A DNA stretch of 64,000 bases from Darksidea phi (lineage: Eukaryota > Ascomycota > Dothideomycetes > Pleosporales > Lentitheciaceae), in NCBI GenBank assembly GCA_030770425.1, contig JASJFT010000148.1, positions 1 to 64,000 on the forward strand. The letters run 5' to 3'. Made by a program: the position numbers and the translations under genes. This document shows, piece by piece, positions 1-11,074 of the stretch; within the stretch, counting starts at the first letter, position 1, and the number at the start of each line of letters is the position of its first letter. Under the pieces are notes generated by a model that ran no database searches, had not been told where the DNA came from, and worked only from the letters and a program-made list of their open reading frames with translations.

Positions 1-1009
1 GTTGTTTTTGCCGCCTTTTTGTAACGTAATCTACCTCGGTCGTTTTTTTCTAAAAATTTAAAAAAAAAAAAAAACCAAAAAAAAAAAAAAAAAAAAAAAA
101 AATAATAATAATAATTCACAGCCAGCCCAGGAGCTAACCTGACGTCACGCTGGGTATCGGCCCAAGCTCCTGGGGGAGCGCAGCGCCTTTAGTGTAAGGC
201 AATAGGTACTACTGTAACACCCTCGAGATTAGCTATACGTAGGTTTCTTTACGCTACTGTGTACGCGTTAGTTGCGAGCGAAATTACTCAGCTACTGAGA
301 AGAAGAGAGTAAGCACTTATATAAAGATTACGTAGCGCGTCCGACTAATCACTAACGAACTCTACTTTGTCAACAGACTTATTGAAGGGGGCACCGTTCA
401 CGCACACCCTCCCTTGTCTGGAACCCGAAAGCCGGGGGATGGACTCGGTAAAGCTGACCGCGTCAGATGCTTCTCCAGTGAGAGAATAGTGTTTTTCGTT
501 TGTACGACTCAAGCGCTTCATGATCCATGGATGACTTTGGCTGGCTACCAAGCTTGACAATGATCACTTCTCAACAGCCACACTTCACTTTAAGTATAGC
601 TCATATCAAGGTGACAGAACTTAGAGTATGAGTCCTACATATAAAAGCTGCTGCATATGCTCAAGTTCTCGTACTGCCTGTTCATCTCAAATCAGCCCCC
701 AAGTGAAGCGACATGTGTGAAGCATACTTATGGTAAAAAGCGATCACGCTCTGTTCGTTCGTTTGGTAAACAGTACTCTATTCACCACCCCTTCGTACTC
801 ATGTCAACTGCTTCTGTAGTAAGATAATAGTATTTTATATATATAGCTCAAGAGTTTTAAGGTATTTGGGACGAAATACCTTTATATATCACCGTTTTGA
901 GTATTCCGCGAGTCTGACGGCACCATGGCTGCTATTTTTTCGATAAAAGGATCTACCTCTTAAAGAGCTCTTGTACATTGTAAAGGAACACCACCTCACC
1001 ACCCTTCCG
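1..1009. other. AT-rich intergenic sequence downstream of HRQ1
   Basis: The first 120 bases are low-complexity poly-A followed by an AAT microsatellite. The rest carries no open frame resembling a protein. Its 3' end (about 858-944) is a diverged copy of the dispersed repeat annotated separately. Confidence 0.7.
858..944 (+). repeat. Dispersed repeat, copy A (partial, decayed)
   Basis: This stretch aligns with repeat copies at 18750-18942 and 26623-26870. Shared blocks include GGGACGAAAT, TATTCCGCGAG and ATGGCTGCTA. Against the other two copies it differs mostly by G-to-A and C-to-T changes, the pattern left by repeat-induced point mutation (RIP). Only the end proximal to the TTCGATA terminus is recognisable. 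Confidence 0.65.
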
Positions 1010-4000
1010 CTATCGATGCACCCCAATAAACGTCCTATCCGCGCCAAACATCTGTATACTCCTTCCAAACGCGTCTTCCTCATCCTCTTCCTGTTTGATG
1101 AGTACCCCGTTGATGAACTTACCCCTAGCCATACGAACTTCCTCTGCCGGGACCACCGTCTCGATACCCGCAGGCACCGCTTCTTCGTCACCAAATGGCA
1201 GCGCATCGATATCAATCTCCCGCTCCTTTCCTAGTAAGCACATGATAATCACCAGCGCGCCTGCCTTGCTCATGACCTGGTTAGCCCCCTTACACCGTTC
1301 GTCGCAGCAGCACTCCAAACAACCTTCAAGGCACTGACAAGCTTGGAGACGCTGGCATGCTTGATCGAGCAGCGTGTCGACGAACTCGAATGCTTTGGTA
1401 CTGATACCACTGCCACTCGCGCCACCCTTTGCGTCGTAGAAAGTAAGTCGGGCGGGGCGTTTGCGAGAGGTCTCCTTTTTGGCGAACTCCTTGATGGGAT
1501 CTTTGCACTCCGTGCGGACATCGCCAGGCATGCTGACCACGAAATTGGGCATGAGGGAAAGGACAGCGTGTTCGGCGCCGTGGATTGCAGCAGCGATGTT
1601 TAATCTCTTCTCATTCAGAATGTCCAGAGCTGACTTCGGGACATCGAGCCACATGCCTTTGGAGAAGAGGATGATGGGCGGGTTGTCGACTTGCACTGCG
1701 TCCAATATCCGCCGCCTCTTATCGACCTTGAAGAAGCCGAAGACGACTTGTTGGATCTTGATGGGGCCGTAGAAGGCTTTTGAGCGAGAGTTGGGAATAT
1801 GACGAATTGCTTCGGTTTCGACGGGGTCGATGTCTGTGAAGTCACGCTGTTGCGTTGTCCAGTCTACTTTAACATATTCCACTTTGGCTATCATGCGTTC
1901 TTGGCTAAACTCTTTGACGAGGTAAGTATTACCTTGATGCAGGAAGATGCCGCCCTCGTAGATTGTGAAGAAGGCGCGGGAAGCTTCAAGCTCTTCGAGA
2001 ACTGTGTTCTTGCCGTGCGTGATGTCTATGATGGCGAAGTGCGTGTCTTCGGTGTCTCTGATAGCGACATGTCGGGATGGCTGAGGGAGGAACCGCTCAT
2101 TGCAGTGATAGAAGCCATCTTTGTCTTTGCGCATACGTTCTTTTGCTAATTTAGGGAGTAGAGGACCGAAGTAAACCTTGTCGGCTTCTGTGTTGATCGG
2201 CATCTCGTAAGCCGCGCACTGAATGTGTCCTTCCAAGACGAGTAGGTTCTCTAGGTCCACTTGCAATTCGCTATTCGGCTTTGTGAAAATCTCGTCTGGG
2301 TTCGACATATAGAACTGATCCGTCGGAAAGCAATCTCCTACCAGCACCGAAAGTGAATCTTTGTTCCTCCGGCCAGCTCGACCACTCTGCTGGCGAAGAT
2401 TGGCAATGGTGTAAGGAAAGCCAACGGTGACAACAGCGTCCAAAGATCCGATGTCGACACCCAGTTCTAAAGCGCTTGTTGCAACAATACCAACAAGCTT
2501 ACCATCGAACATTTCTCGTTCAATCTGACGTCTATCTTGAGGCGTGTATCCGCCGCGATAAGACATGACTCTGGCGATGGCCTCAGGTCGCTCGAGGTTC
2601 GTTAACTCATTCTTGACAGCGGCAAGGAGCGCTTCGCACTGCTTCCGAATCCGACAAAATGCGATAACCCTGACGCCGCGCAAAATTAATTGGCAGAACA
2701 ATTTTGCCGACTCATCTATGCTACTGCCTCGCCCAGATGTTGGATCACCGGGGTCTTTAAACGGCGTATTCCAACATAAGAACTCTTTTCTACCGGACGG
2801 AGAGCCGTCGAAGTCAATTAACTTGACTTCCTCGACGCCGAAAATTGTCCTCATATGCGCTTCTGGATTCGCGACTGTGGCTGAACAAGAGATGAATTTG
2901 ACATGACGGTTCCCGACCGCTGCGCATATCCTACGCAAACGTCGCATGATGAAAGCAACATGTGCTCCAAATAATCCGTTGTAGACGTGCAGTTCGTCTA
3001 CCACAACGAACTTCAAGTTCTGCAGATACGACCGCCAAGCTTCTTCTTGTGGCAGGATTGTGATGTGAAGCATATCCGGGTTCGTGAAGATGATGCGAGC
3101 TTCGTCTCGGATATAGTTGCGGTCGGCCATTGGCGTGTCTCCATCGAATGTTTCCACAAGAATGTCTTGTAGTCCATCCATGAAGCGTAACATCTCTTTC
3201 AGACTCCGCCTTTGATCTTGAGCCAGTGCCTTCGTGGGAAAGATGTACATTGCCCTCGTGTTGATATCCTGCTCAAGTTGATGCAGTACCGGTATTTGAT
3301 AGATGAGTGACTTTCCAGAACTTGTTGAAGTAGACACAATGACGTTATGACCATCATGTAGATTATTGATAGCTTCGGCCTGATGAGCGTACAGCTGTTC
3401 GATGTTCCTCGTATTGTATAGTGCGTTGACCATACTCTGAGTCATTTGAAAGTTGAGCTCGCCGTAGATGGGGGGCTGTGGGTCGAACACTCTGTGACCA
3501 TCAGGTACAATTTGGCCAGTGTACCATTCCAGCGTCTTCATCTCTTCGATGATCTCCGGAATGGACTTGCGCTCCGTTGGAATCGTCGCAGGTAGAAGCG
3601 ACCGGTCCGGACCTGGAGTCGCGGGTCTGCTCTGCGGCGCAGGAATGAAAAACATTGAAATTTCCCTGATCTTTTCCACCGGATCAGCACCATTTTCGGC
3701 GCACTGATTGAGGAGCGTGTTGACAGCAGAAGTGAACTTCGTGTTCCTTTTCTCGATCAACTTCATCATCTGTTTCTGACTATATACCGGCATCTTCAAG
3801 TCCTCGTTGCGAAGTCGATGCACCGCCTTTGTAGGCTCAGCCGTCTTCGCATGCTGTACCTGGCGCTTCAGATCGCCGTCGATGTACTCGAATAATAACA
3901 CTTCTTTATGTTCGAGGTTATCGAGCTCGGGCTGCGCGATGGCAAAATCCCTCACTTTCTTGCCGCTTACGTTCTCCTCTGCGCCCATCAAATTAATCTG

Positions 4001-4519
4001 TAGCATAGCTTCGTCAACATAAACGAAGTTGATTGCTCTCGGGATCAATGCCGTAATTTGCGCTACATCCTCAATCAGAAGCTCGCGCTTGATATGCCCC
4101 TCGACCGCGCTCTTTAAATTATCAAACGTCGTCGCAAGATGTTTTCGCGTGCAACAGAATGTATACACAATATTCAACGCGCGATGAACCTGTCCAAGTT
4201 TCGCGAAATGCTCTGGCCACGGAACCGACGTCTCCACAACCGTCGACGAACCATGACGAGCAAGTTTCGGTTTCGTGCTGTCGTCCTTTTTTGGCGTCCT
4301 TCGAGGCTTCTTTCCGCCATCGTATGTCTTCGTAGGTACTTTTGTTGTAGTCGTAACTGTTTCGGTCGAGTCCTCCGGTTGCGCTTCGCTATCCGGTGTC
4401 TCTTCCACCAGCGGTTTGGCTTCGCACGGGTTTCTTTTCCTCTTCCGGACAATTTGATCGGACAACGATGCTGCTTTCAACCGTGGCATTGCTGGCGCAT
4501 GGTAGTGGTGTGTGTACAA
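1010..4519 (-). CDS. HRQ1: ATP-dependent 3'-5' DNA helicase Hrq1 (RecQ4-like)
   Basis: A single 1169-codon frame encodes a superfamily 2 helicase of the Hrq1/RecQ4 group, nuclear enzymes that act in DNA repair, interstrand crosslink tolerance and telomere maintenance. A basic, low-complexity N-terminus (about 1-90) precedes a conserved Hrq1-type region. The helicase core shows Walker A (STSTSSGKS, near residue 400), a DELH box (near 508), SCSAT motif III, and a motif VI reading QQSGRAGRR (near 711). A C-terminal DUF1998-like zinc-binding segment is rich in cysteine (CQCLEGCLECCCDERC). Length fits the family. Translation could start at Met1 or at Met11 (4489), which begins MPRLKAASL. It is divergent from the acetyltransferase at 4823, so the two share a promoter of about 300 bp. 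The family assignment is secure; the exact start is not. Confidence 0.95.
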   Translation of the reverse strand: MYTHHYHAPAMPRLKAASLSDQIVRKRKRNPCEAKPLVEETPDSEAQPEDSTETVTTTTKVPTKTYDGGKKPRRTPKKDDSTKPKLARHGSSTVVETSVPWPEHFAKLGQVHRALNIVYTFCCTRKHLATTFDNLKSAVEGHIKRELLIEDVAQITALIPRAINFVYVDEAMLQINLMGAEENVSGKKVRDFAIAQPELDNLEHKEVLLFEYIDGDLKRQVQHAKTAEPTKAVHRLRNEDLKMPVYSQKQMMKLIEKRNTKFTSAVNTLLNQCAENGADPVEKIREISMFFIPAPQSRPATPGPDRSLLPATIPTERKSIPEIIEEMKTLEWYTGQIVPDGHRVFDPQPPIYGELNFQMTQSMVNALYNTRNIEQLYAHQAEAINNLHDGHNVIVSTSTSSGKSLIYQIPVLHQLEQDINTRAMYIFPTKALAQDQRRSLKEMLRFMDGLQDILVETFDGDTPMADRNYIRDEARIIFTNPDMLHITILPQEEAWRSYLQNLKFVVVDELHVYNGLFGAHVAFIMRRLRRICAAVGNRHVKFISCSATVANPEAHMRTIFGVEEVKLIDFDGSPSGRKEFLCWNTPFKDPGDPTSGRGSSIDESAKLFCQLILRGVRVIAFCRIRKQCEALLAAVKNELTNLERPEAIARVMSYRGGYTPQDRRQIEREMFDGKLVGIVATSALELGVDIGSLDAVVTVGFPYTIANLRQQSGRAGRRNKDSLSVLVGDCFPTDQFYMSNPDEIFTKPNSELQVDLENLLVLEGHIQCAAYEMPINTEADKVYFGPLLPKLAKERMRKDKDGFYHCNERFLPQPSRHVAIRDTEDTHFAIIDITHGKNTVLEELEASRAFFTIYEGGIFLHQGNTYLVKEFSQERMIAKVEYVKVDWTTQQRDFTDIDPVETEAIRHIPNSRSKAFYGPIKIQQVVFGFFKVDKRRRILDAVQVDNPPIILFSKGMWLDVPKSALDILNEKRLNIAAAIHGAEHAVLSLMPNFVVSMPGDVRTECKDPIKEFAKKETSRKRPARLTFYDAKGGASGSGISTKAFEFVDTLLDQACQRLQACQCLEGCLECCCDERCKGANQVMSKAGALVIIMCLLGKEREIDIDALPFGDEEAVPAGIETVVPAEEVRMARGKFINGVLIKQEEDEEDAFGRSIQMFGADRTFIGVHR

Positions 4520-4822
4520 GATGAGACGAGCAAGGGTGGCGGGTATCTATGACGCAGCGCCGTGTTGGCGAGAAAGCACGGCCGTGGCGCTAATATTTAG
4601 GCCATCGCGTTCAAGCGACCTAGTTCGATGTCGATATTGAGAAAATTGTGTGGGGATGCCAAAAGTCCCTCAAGAGATGTTGAGCCAAGGCAAATGCGGG
4701 GAAATTCGTCGCCACGGAAAATAATCCTCGGGAATTCGCGACATCGCGCACTCACGTGAGGTGATCTGTGCACACTACCAATCATTGATCGCCCTCTTTA
4801 CTCATTAAGCGCCTAGGAAATA
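4520..4822. promoter_or_regulatory. Shared divergent promoter of HRQ1 and LYC1-like gene
   Basis: These 303 bases lie between two divergently transcribed start codons, so both promoters must lie here or overlap the genes. No specific operator motif could be assigned. Confidence 0.5.
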
Positions 4823-6016
4823 ATGACTTCGTACGGCGAAGGCTTCCTACCCGACTCCAACGACTCCTCGCTCTGTCTCCGCCGCCCCACCGCAGAAGAG
4901 TGCATCAAGCTATGGACCATCACCGCCTCCTCCTGGGCCGACGCCCTTCCACCCCAAATCTATCTCCAAGAACAAGCCCATCTCACCACTGTGCCACTTG
5001 CAAAGGATGGCGGAATGACGACTTGGGTCCTCGTCGACGCAAGCCTCCACCCGAATCAACAACAGATCCTAAGTTCATGCGAGACCTACCGGAAACGCTC
5101 CTTGCTCAGCGATGCGAATGGAAAGGTTAAAGAAGGCATTGTTCATGGCGTCGCTAGTGTATTCTGCACAGTTGAGTGTAGAGGAAGAGGCTATGCAGCA
5201 CGCATGATGAAAGAGTTAGCAAAGAAGCTGTTTACATGGCAAACGGAGAATCATCCGTGTATAGGAAGTATCCTCTACTCCGACATAGGGAAGACATACT
5301 ACGCACAATTTGGCTGGCGACCCAACGCCACAAACTCCCACATCGAACTAAAGCCCTCCGCCACCCCCTGGCCTGGGTCCGCCAAACCAATTTCCACAAG
5401 CGATCTCGAAGATCTCTGCAAAAAGGACGAGGAATTACTTCGAAAAGCAATGAGAACCCCCTCCGCAGACATCCCATCGCGAATGGCCATCATCCCAGAT
5501 CTCGCCCACATGCAGTGGCACCACGCCAAAGAAGACTATTCTTGCGCCTACCTCTTCAACATACACCCCACAGTAAAAGGCGCCATAGCAGGACCGCCGG
5601 GTAACCGCATATGGGCAATTTGGACCCATAGATATTACGACCGCCTCGAAGCTGCACAGCCAAATAATGTCTTATACATCCTGCGTTTCGTCATCGAGAC
5701 CGATCCAACAGCCACAAGGCTTCCCTCGGACGCCCAGAAACGACCTACTCAGCTATGCTATGACGAGATAGTACGTGGTCTAAGAGCCGTTTTGCAAGCT
5801 GCACAGGCCGAAGCCGCGTTGTGGAGTCTTGATAGTGTCCAATTGTGGGATCCTACGCCGTTGGCTAGAGATGCGCTGGCAAGGAGTGGGTTGGAGTATG
5901 ACGTTGCTGAGCGGGAGAAGGGGAATATTGCTAGTTTGTTGTGGTACGACGATTACGGGGGTTTCGGGGGGAAGTCGCCGCTGTGGGTGAACTGTGAGCA
6001 TTATGCATGGATGTAA
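4823..6016 (+). CDS. LYC1: LYC1-like GNAT N-acetyltransferase (lysine acetyltransferase type)
   Basis: One uninterrupted 397-codon frame matches the fungal LYC1 family; the Yarrowia lipolytica founder acetylates free lysine to start its catabolism, and its length (about 390 residues) is close. The N-terminal half holds a GNAT fold with the acetyl-CoA binding segment VECRGRGYAARMMKEL (about residues 113-130, R/Q-x-x-G-x-G/A pattern) and the following YYAQFGW strand. The C-terminal half (about 230-397) resembles the separate LYC1 C-terminal domain and ends LWVNCEHYAWM. It is probably a cytosolic enzyme using acetyl-CoA. The family is fairly clear, but lysine as substrate is inferred from the founder and not visible in the sequence. 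Confidence 0.8.
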   Translation: MTSYGEGFLPDSNDSSLCLRRPTAEECIKLWTITASSWADALPPQIYLQEQAHLTTVPLAKDGGMTTWVLVDASLHPNQQQILSSCETYRKRSLLSDANGKVKEGIVHGVASVFCTVECRGRGYAARMMKELAKKLFTWQTENHPCIGSILYSDIGKTYYAQFGWRPNATNSHIELKPSATPWPGSAKPISTSDLEDLCKKDEELLRKAMRTPSADIPSRMAIIPDLAHMQWHHAKEDYSCAYLFNIHPTVKGAIAGPPGNRIWAIWTHRYYDRLEAAQPNNVLYILRFVIETDPTATRLPSDAQKRPTQLCYDEIVRGLRAVLQAAQAEAALWSLDSVQLWDPTPLARDALARSGLEYDVAEREKGNIASLLWYDDYGGFGGKSPLWVNCEHYAWM

Positions 6017-6138
6017 GAGGTGTGGTATGAAGGCTTACCCCTAAATCAAGGCAGCAGAAAATTAAACACTACTTTAAAATGCCTCGAGCACCCTTGGACC
6101 AGCACAATCTGATTATTCAGGCCGTATTATCTAATCAA

Positions 6139-7412
6139 CTACCACCGCCCACCCAACCCCTCTGTAAACAACACTGTCGCACCTAGCATAATCCACAACG
6201 ACCAATTGCACCCTACCGTCCCTGCTGCAATTGTTGCCGCCACCCCCGTGCTACTTGCCGGACTCTCGCCCGGGCTCGTTGGCGAGGCTGTTGGAGAAGG
6301 TGTACTGGTAGGTGTGGCGTTCATTTGCTCTAGAGGGACCATGACGGCGTCGAGGACATGCATGAGGCCGTTATGGGTTCTGTGAAACGTCAACACCTAA
6401 TTTTCTTATCCGACCACCAGGCTCGGACTTACAGCACGTTGGCATCGATGACTTTGGCGTTGTTGAACCAGATTGTTCGGTCTTTGCCTTCACCTTCAAT
6501 TTTTACTCTAACAGTGGTGCTATTTTGTAAGCTTTGGAATTCCTGGCCGTCTTCGAGGTAGTCGCTATACGCGACCTCGGGCAACGTGTGGAAGTGCAGG
6601 GCACCACTAAGCGCCGTTTTATCCAGATTGGCATCCGGACTGCCCGCATCTTCGAAGGCTTTATTGCTCGGTCCGAGGCATGTAACGTTCTTGCTGCTGT
6701 CCAAAGCACTCCAGAGACCGGACCGATTTAAGGCATTGTCTAGACCCGTGAGCTTTGCTGCTCGGATGGTGTCAGAACACATCTCAGGTGGCGTAAGCAG
6801 CCCGTCGACGATGTGGAAGCGACCGCCATCCCAAACGCCTTGGTCGTCATCCAAAGCTGTGAGGAGGACGTTTGAAGAGAGACCGGAGCGGATAGTGTTT
6901 TGCGCACCGCCATCCTGCCTATTACTCAACACGAACCGCTTCTTCTCAGACCCAGAATCCGCATTCTTGATAAACACAACCTGTCCAGCCGCCCTTCCCG
7001 GTCCCCCATACTTGCTCGCCATAGCCGGACCCACGGTCCGATTATTATGCTCATCTCCTGTAAGCAGCGTAGGTGTGGTAAACCCCGCCGCGCCGCTCTC
7101 GCTGAAGTTGTCTTTGCCGAGGCTAGCGACTAAGGTATGGTATTGGATGAGTTCTGAGAGTTTGTCAACAGGGGCATCGGTGAGTGGGGTGCCGGTTTGC
7201 TCTTGGTAGGCTGCGAAGGCGTCATCATTGGGAGCGAGGAAAGTGATGGGATAATTTGACTCGTTTGCGAAGAAGGCGTTTGCGAAGGCGTCGTTGTTTT
7301 GATAGAAGGCTGTGAAATTTGAGAGGGAGGGGTGTTGAGAGAGGGCTTCGTAGAGGGTTTGCGCGTTTGTGGTGAGAGACGCCGCGAGGACAAACAGAGA
7401 GCTGCGAAGCAT
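6139..7412 (-). CDS. GPI-anchored fasciclin (FAS1) domain protein
   Basis: Two exons, 7412-6433 and 6379-6139, joined across a 53-bp GTAAGT...CAG intron, give 406 residues. The protein opens with a signal peptide (MLRSSLFVLAASLTTNAQT). Two FAS1-like domains follow: the first has the typical ITFLAPNDDAFAAY near 57-70 and a GRFHIVDGLLTPP end; the second has VTCLGPSNKAFEDAG and ends THNGLMHVLDAVMVP. The tail is Ser/Thr/Pro-rich and finishes in a hydrophobic segment, as in GPI-anchored proteins, so it should sit on the plasma membrane or wall. Several N-x-S/T glycosylation sites are present. FAS1 proteins are cell-adhesion or wall proteins; a precise role cannot be read here. The second FAS1 domain spans the intron, which supports the splice. 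Confidence 0.88.
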
Positions 7413-9972
7413 TATGGCCGCTCTTTCAAATCGATTAATACTCTACTATGGCATACAGAAAAACTAATGAGAAAAGTGTCGACCAGAGGGTCGGAAAAAT
7501 GAGGAACGCTTGATCTTAAGTTTTGGAAAAACCGGGTTTGCCAGGGGATCTTGAATACAAGAAGCCATCGTATGCAGCCACCGCAACCCAACGCTCAGCC
7601 AGCTTAGTGTTTCTGAGCGCCGTGTGTTGGTTGGTGCTGATAGACCAATGACGCTAGCCCATCAGCTCCAGCTCAGTAGCGTGCAGGCGCCACGCCATCG
7701 CAACGCCTCGTATTGGCCCTGCGACGAACTATATGCACCTTCTTTTTGATGACGTGCAAGTAGACGATCGAGATTGAGGCCTATCTTGAGGTTTACATGC
7801 TGAGCTGGCCGCCGAAATGTGGAGAAAGGGTTGTGGAGCTAGGCACTGAGAAGCTGAAATTTATAGGCTTGATGTGATCGCGGCGACGCTTTCGGATGAA
7901 GGTTACTTCTCCTGGAGACGGCGACTGTAACTCTACGAAGTATATCCATCCCGAATCAGCTAAGCTGCATATGGCCTGTAGTATCCTACCGGAACCATCG
8001 TCCAAGTCTCGATCGTTTCCGGGATGGTTGAGCTATGGGAGTGTCTTGCATTCCTAACCCCGTCTCGACTCCGGAGATGTTGTATGCTTTGACATTTGCG
8101 GCTAGTGAATGTATCCGAAGTCATTCGGTCCCCTGGTGCGCACTGCTGGCTAGAAATGAGATAGCTGGATCTTCAACCAGTGAGCTCAATCGTCGTGATC
8201 GTTCCCCTTGCGTGTTGGGGAGCGCACAGACCCCAAGCTAAAGGCTCCCTAGCGAAAGAGACTTCCTGGAATCGCCCACTGTGTTCCTCGACGATGCGTC
8301 CAACCATGGCACCGTTGTTATGAGGGGGATAACCAAACCAAAATCGTAAATCGTAGCTGAATTGTTGGCCGGCCGGAGTCATGCAAGTTATTTTTACAAG
8401 CTTCAAGCGGACGACACGGTACGTTCACTCTTACACTGTAGCCGATAATACCTAACGCTTTAACGAGAAAGATCTTCACCATTGGTACAAAGTGCGTGAA
8501 CGCTCAGGCCGCGAGGCACAAGATGAAGTCCATTAAGAATTAGGCTGCACACAGTACCTAGGTAATGAATGAGCTCTCCCGAATGTTTGCCTCCGGTATG
8601 CACTAGCTTAGCACTCCGAAATATTGGTACTGTAGTCTCCTATCTAGCTAGTGCTAGTGATCTATTACTTGCAAAATTTCCTTTCTTCTCAAGGGTTAGA
8701 TTAAGCACACATCGTTCCGCGTATATTCTCTCTAATAACTTGCCATTATGGGCATACCTAATACACATGCGCTAAGTATGACGGTCAGGCCTAGCAGCCA
8801 GCTAGGTTGTAATGCCGTAGTATAAACTTCTAGTCGGCCTCAAAGACAAGATCCAGAACAGCATCGGTACGCGCTACCACGCAAAAGAGTGCATCGCAGG
8901 ACCCAATGCGCCAGCATGGTTCTTCAAGAAGCGGGAAACCACTTTGTCAGCAACTTTGATAGGCATGGGAACTATGATATGACGGAAACGCTACGTACGA
9001 CTTGATCAATGTTTTCTTCACAACGAATGGCATGGTCGAAGCTTCACCCAGGCTAGTACATTTCTTCTCCGAAAGAAACAGCAGTGCCATGGGGCCTTCG
9101 GAAGCGCATTAGTAGCTCAATGGCGAGGCGAGCTAGGAAACGTCGGAGATAGCAACACTGATGGCGAGCCTGTAACGAAGACATGGCAGCATATTGCAAG
9201 GCATTGCGAAGCTGCACAAAGCTGTTGCGAGACCGACGGTGGGTGGAGAGTTGGAGTCACCAGTGGCTTGGCTGACTCAGCACTGCCCAAAACAGTCACT
9301 ACAGTGTCGTCACAGGGGAGTTCAGAGTGGGCTGTTGTACATACTGATACACATTGCGGCAAGCAATGAAGCCTTCAGACACCTCGCGCTAACAACCACG
9401 CAAGATTACGTGTCCTGTCGCAGAGTTGGCGCTTAGCGTTCAACCACTCCATCTCACCGCTCACCCATCGCAAGACGAGCTGAAAAAGAAAAAGCTCGCT
9501 AGAAAACCTCGTTACCACAACAACGCCCCCAACCCAACCTTAGCGACCAAACACAGCGCTCGACGCACTCCCTGGTCCCCGCTCAGCCTTTATCAAACAC
9601 CAAAAGCCTTTTCGCTTTTCGCACCCCTCTCGCAATCCCAGCGCAGTATTTACCCATACAGATCCACGACCTTCCCTTTCCGCCGCCCATACTTTCGAAG
9701 TCGTTGATATACAGAGCAAGAATGGTAAGTGCAAAGACCCTGAGCCGGCTCCCAAGCAATCACATGGCGCCCCGCCCACGTTCCTTCTCCGCACCGCCGC
9801 AGTGGGAACAGCGATGCCATCAACACTCCTCCTTCCTCCTCTCCGCAGCAACGACGCGACACAAACATTTGCTTGTGCAACACATCCGCCCATCTTCCTA
9901 CCCCATAGCCTCTCCTGTCGCTCCGCCAACATCACTACACACTCGCGCATCGCAACGACGTAAAGAACAGCA
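7413..9972. other. Gene-poor interval with no supported coding sequence
   Basis: About 2.5 kb between the fasciclin gene and the myosin light chain. Open frames here (for example 7793-8005 and 8173-8406 on the minus strand) are short and show no family features. A stretch at 8830-9060 reads as coding-like in two frames with a frame change (IQNSIGTRYHAK, then GNHFVSNFDRHGNYD), which may be a relic of an unrecognised gene. A GTAAGT at 9724 followed by a CAG just before 9973 could be a 5'-UTR intron of the next gene. Confidence 0.5.
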
Positions 9973-10589
9973 ATGGATAACCACAACCAGGCCTCCACCA
10001 ACTACCGCGAAGCCTTCCAGCTCTTCGACAAGCGCGGCAACGGCCGCGTCGACCGCGGCGCCCTCGGCGATCTCCTGCGCGCCTGCGGTCAGAATCCAAC
10101 CCTCGCCGAGATAAGCGACCTAGAGCGCGGTCTGAGCGCAGACTGTGAGTTTCCGCATCCCTATACGCACAGCGCACGCATTCGCAGCCCTGCCCTCGCA
10201 GCGCGCCTTTTCGTATATGTAGACACAGAGAGAGAGCGAACACTCGCTAACATACCCTCGCGTCACAGTCGACTTCGACACCTTTAGCAAGATCCTCAAC
10301 CGCCCCGGCGGCTTCCGCGAACCCTTCGACATCGAAGAGTACATCCGCGGTTTTCAGGTCTTCGACAAGGATCGCTCCGGCTTTGTCGGAAAGGGCCAGA
10401 TCAAGTACATACTGACTAATCTGGGCGAGAAGATGAGCGAGGAGGAGGTCGAGGAGCTGTTCAAGAGCACCATTGATACGAACAACAATGAGGTCGATTA
10501 TAGGGGTGAGTTTGCGATGCTCAGGGAGTGATGAGGTTGCATTTGGCTAACATGTGGCAGAATTCGTCAAGACGATTGCGGAGAACTAG
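9973..10589 (+). CDS. Myosin essential light chain, Cdc4/Mlc1 type (EF-hand)
   Basis: Three exons (9973-10144, 10269-10505, 10561-10589) give 145 residues; both introns begin GTGAGT and the frame closes exactly. The product resembles fission-yeast Cdc4 and budding-yeast Mlc1: YREAFQLFDKRGNG near the start, LGDLLRACGQNPT, and a second EF-hand region FQVFDKDRSGFVGKGQIKYIL. These small EF-hand proteins bind IQ motifs of myosins and IQGAP and are needed for the cytokinetic ring and septum. EF-hand loops are degenerate, as usual in this family, so calcium binding is doubtful. The start at 9973 gives the family's MDNxx N-terminus; the ATG at 9722 sits directly before a GTAAGT and would not join in frame. 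Calmodulin is excluded by length and loop sequence. Confidence 0.88.
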
Positions 10590-11074
10590 ACCATGGTCTT
10601 CTTGAGAATGGGGGTTGATTAGGGTTACCTTCACGCCTCCCTTCACGACACTCCCGCTACGGCGGCATGTATGAAACGGAGGCTCTTCCTCACACTAGCA
10701 TGCGAACACCGGCGTTGGACTGCACATTTGGGGATTCTCATCACAAGGAGTAGCGCGGATGGGGCACGGGAAGGGGCTGGCTGGTTGGAATATGAATTGA
10801 GGAAATGAACTCTGTTTTTGGGTCCATTTTGCAAAAAACGCAGTCTATCTAGGCTGTTCTCGTTTTGTAGCATGAGAAGCCCCCGCGCGTTTTATATCGC
10901 CAAATGGGGTATCTTGTAAAAAGAATAACGCTGCCGACAATATCCGTCCTAAACCCTTGATCCCAAATATACCCATCCGGAAACGCCAGAGGAAGCCGTG
11001 ATTTGTACAGAAAGGCTATGAAATTCGTAGCGGCGACTTCGCCTTTACACTCGTTCGTTCGTGGGGGGGCATGG
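10590..11074. other. Intergenic, convergent 3' ends
   Basis: The interval separates the convergent myosin light chain (+) and STEEP1-like (-) genes and would hold both 3' UTRs. I see no gene or repeat in it. Confidence 0.5.

Noticed and set aside
6586..7209. 207-codon plus-strand frame
   Set aside because: Antisense to the fasciclin gene, which has clear domain motifs, a signal peptide and a supported intron.
8830..9060. Coding-like stretch IQNSIGTRYHAK / GNHFVSNFDRHG
   Set aside because: The frame changes within 100 bp and no family could be named; mentioned only as a possible relic in the interval entry.
9722..9972. ATG at 9722 as start of the myosin light chain
   Set aside because: It is followed directly by GTAAGT, and joining to the available acceptor does not give the conserved MDNxx frame; a 5'-UTR intron is more likely.
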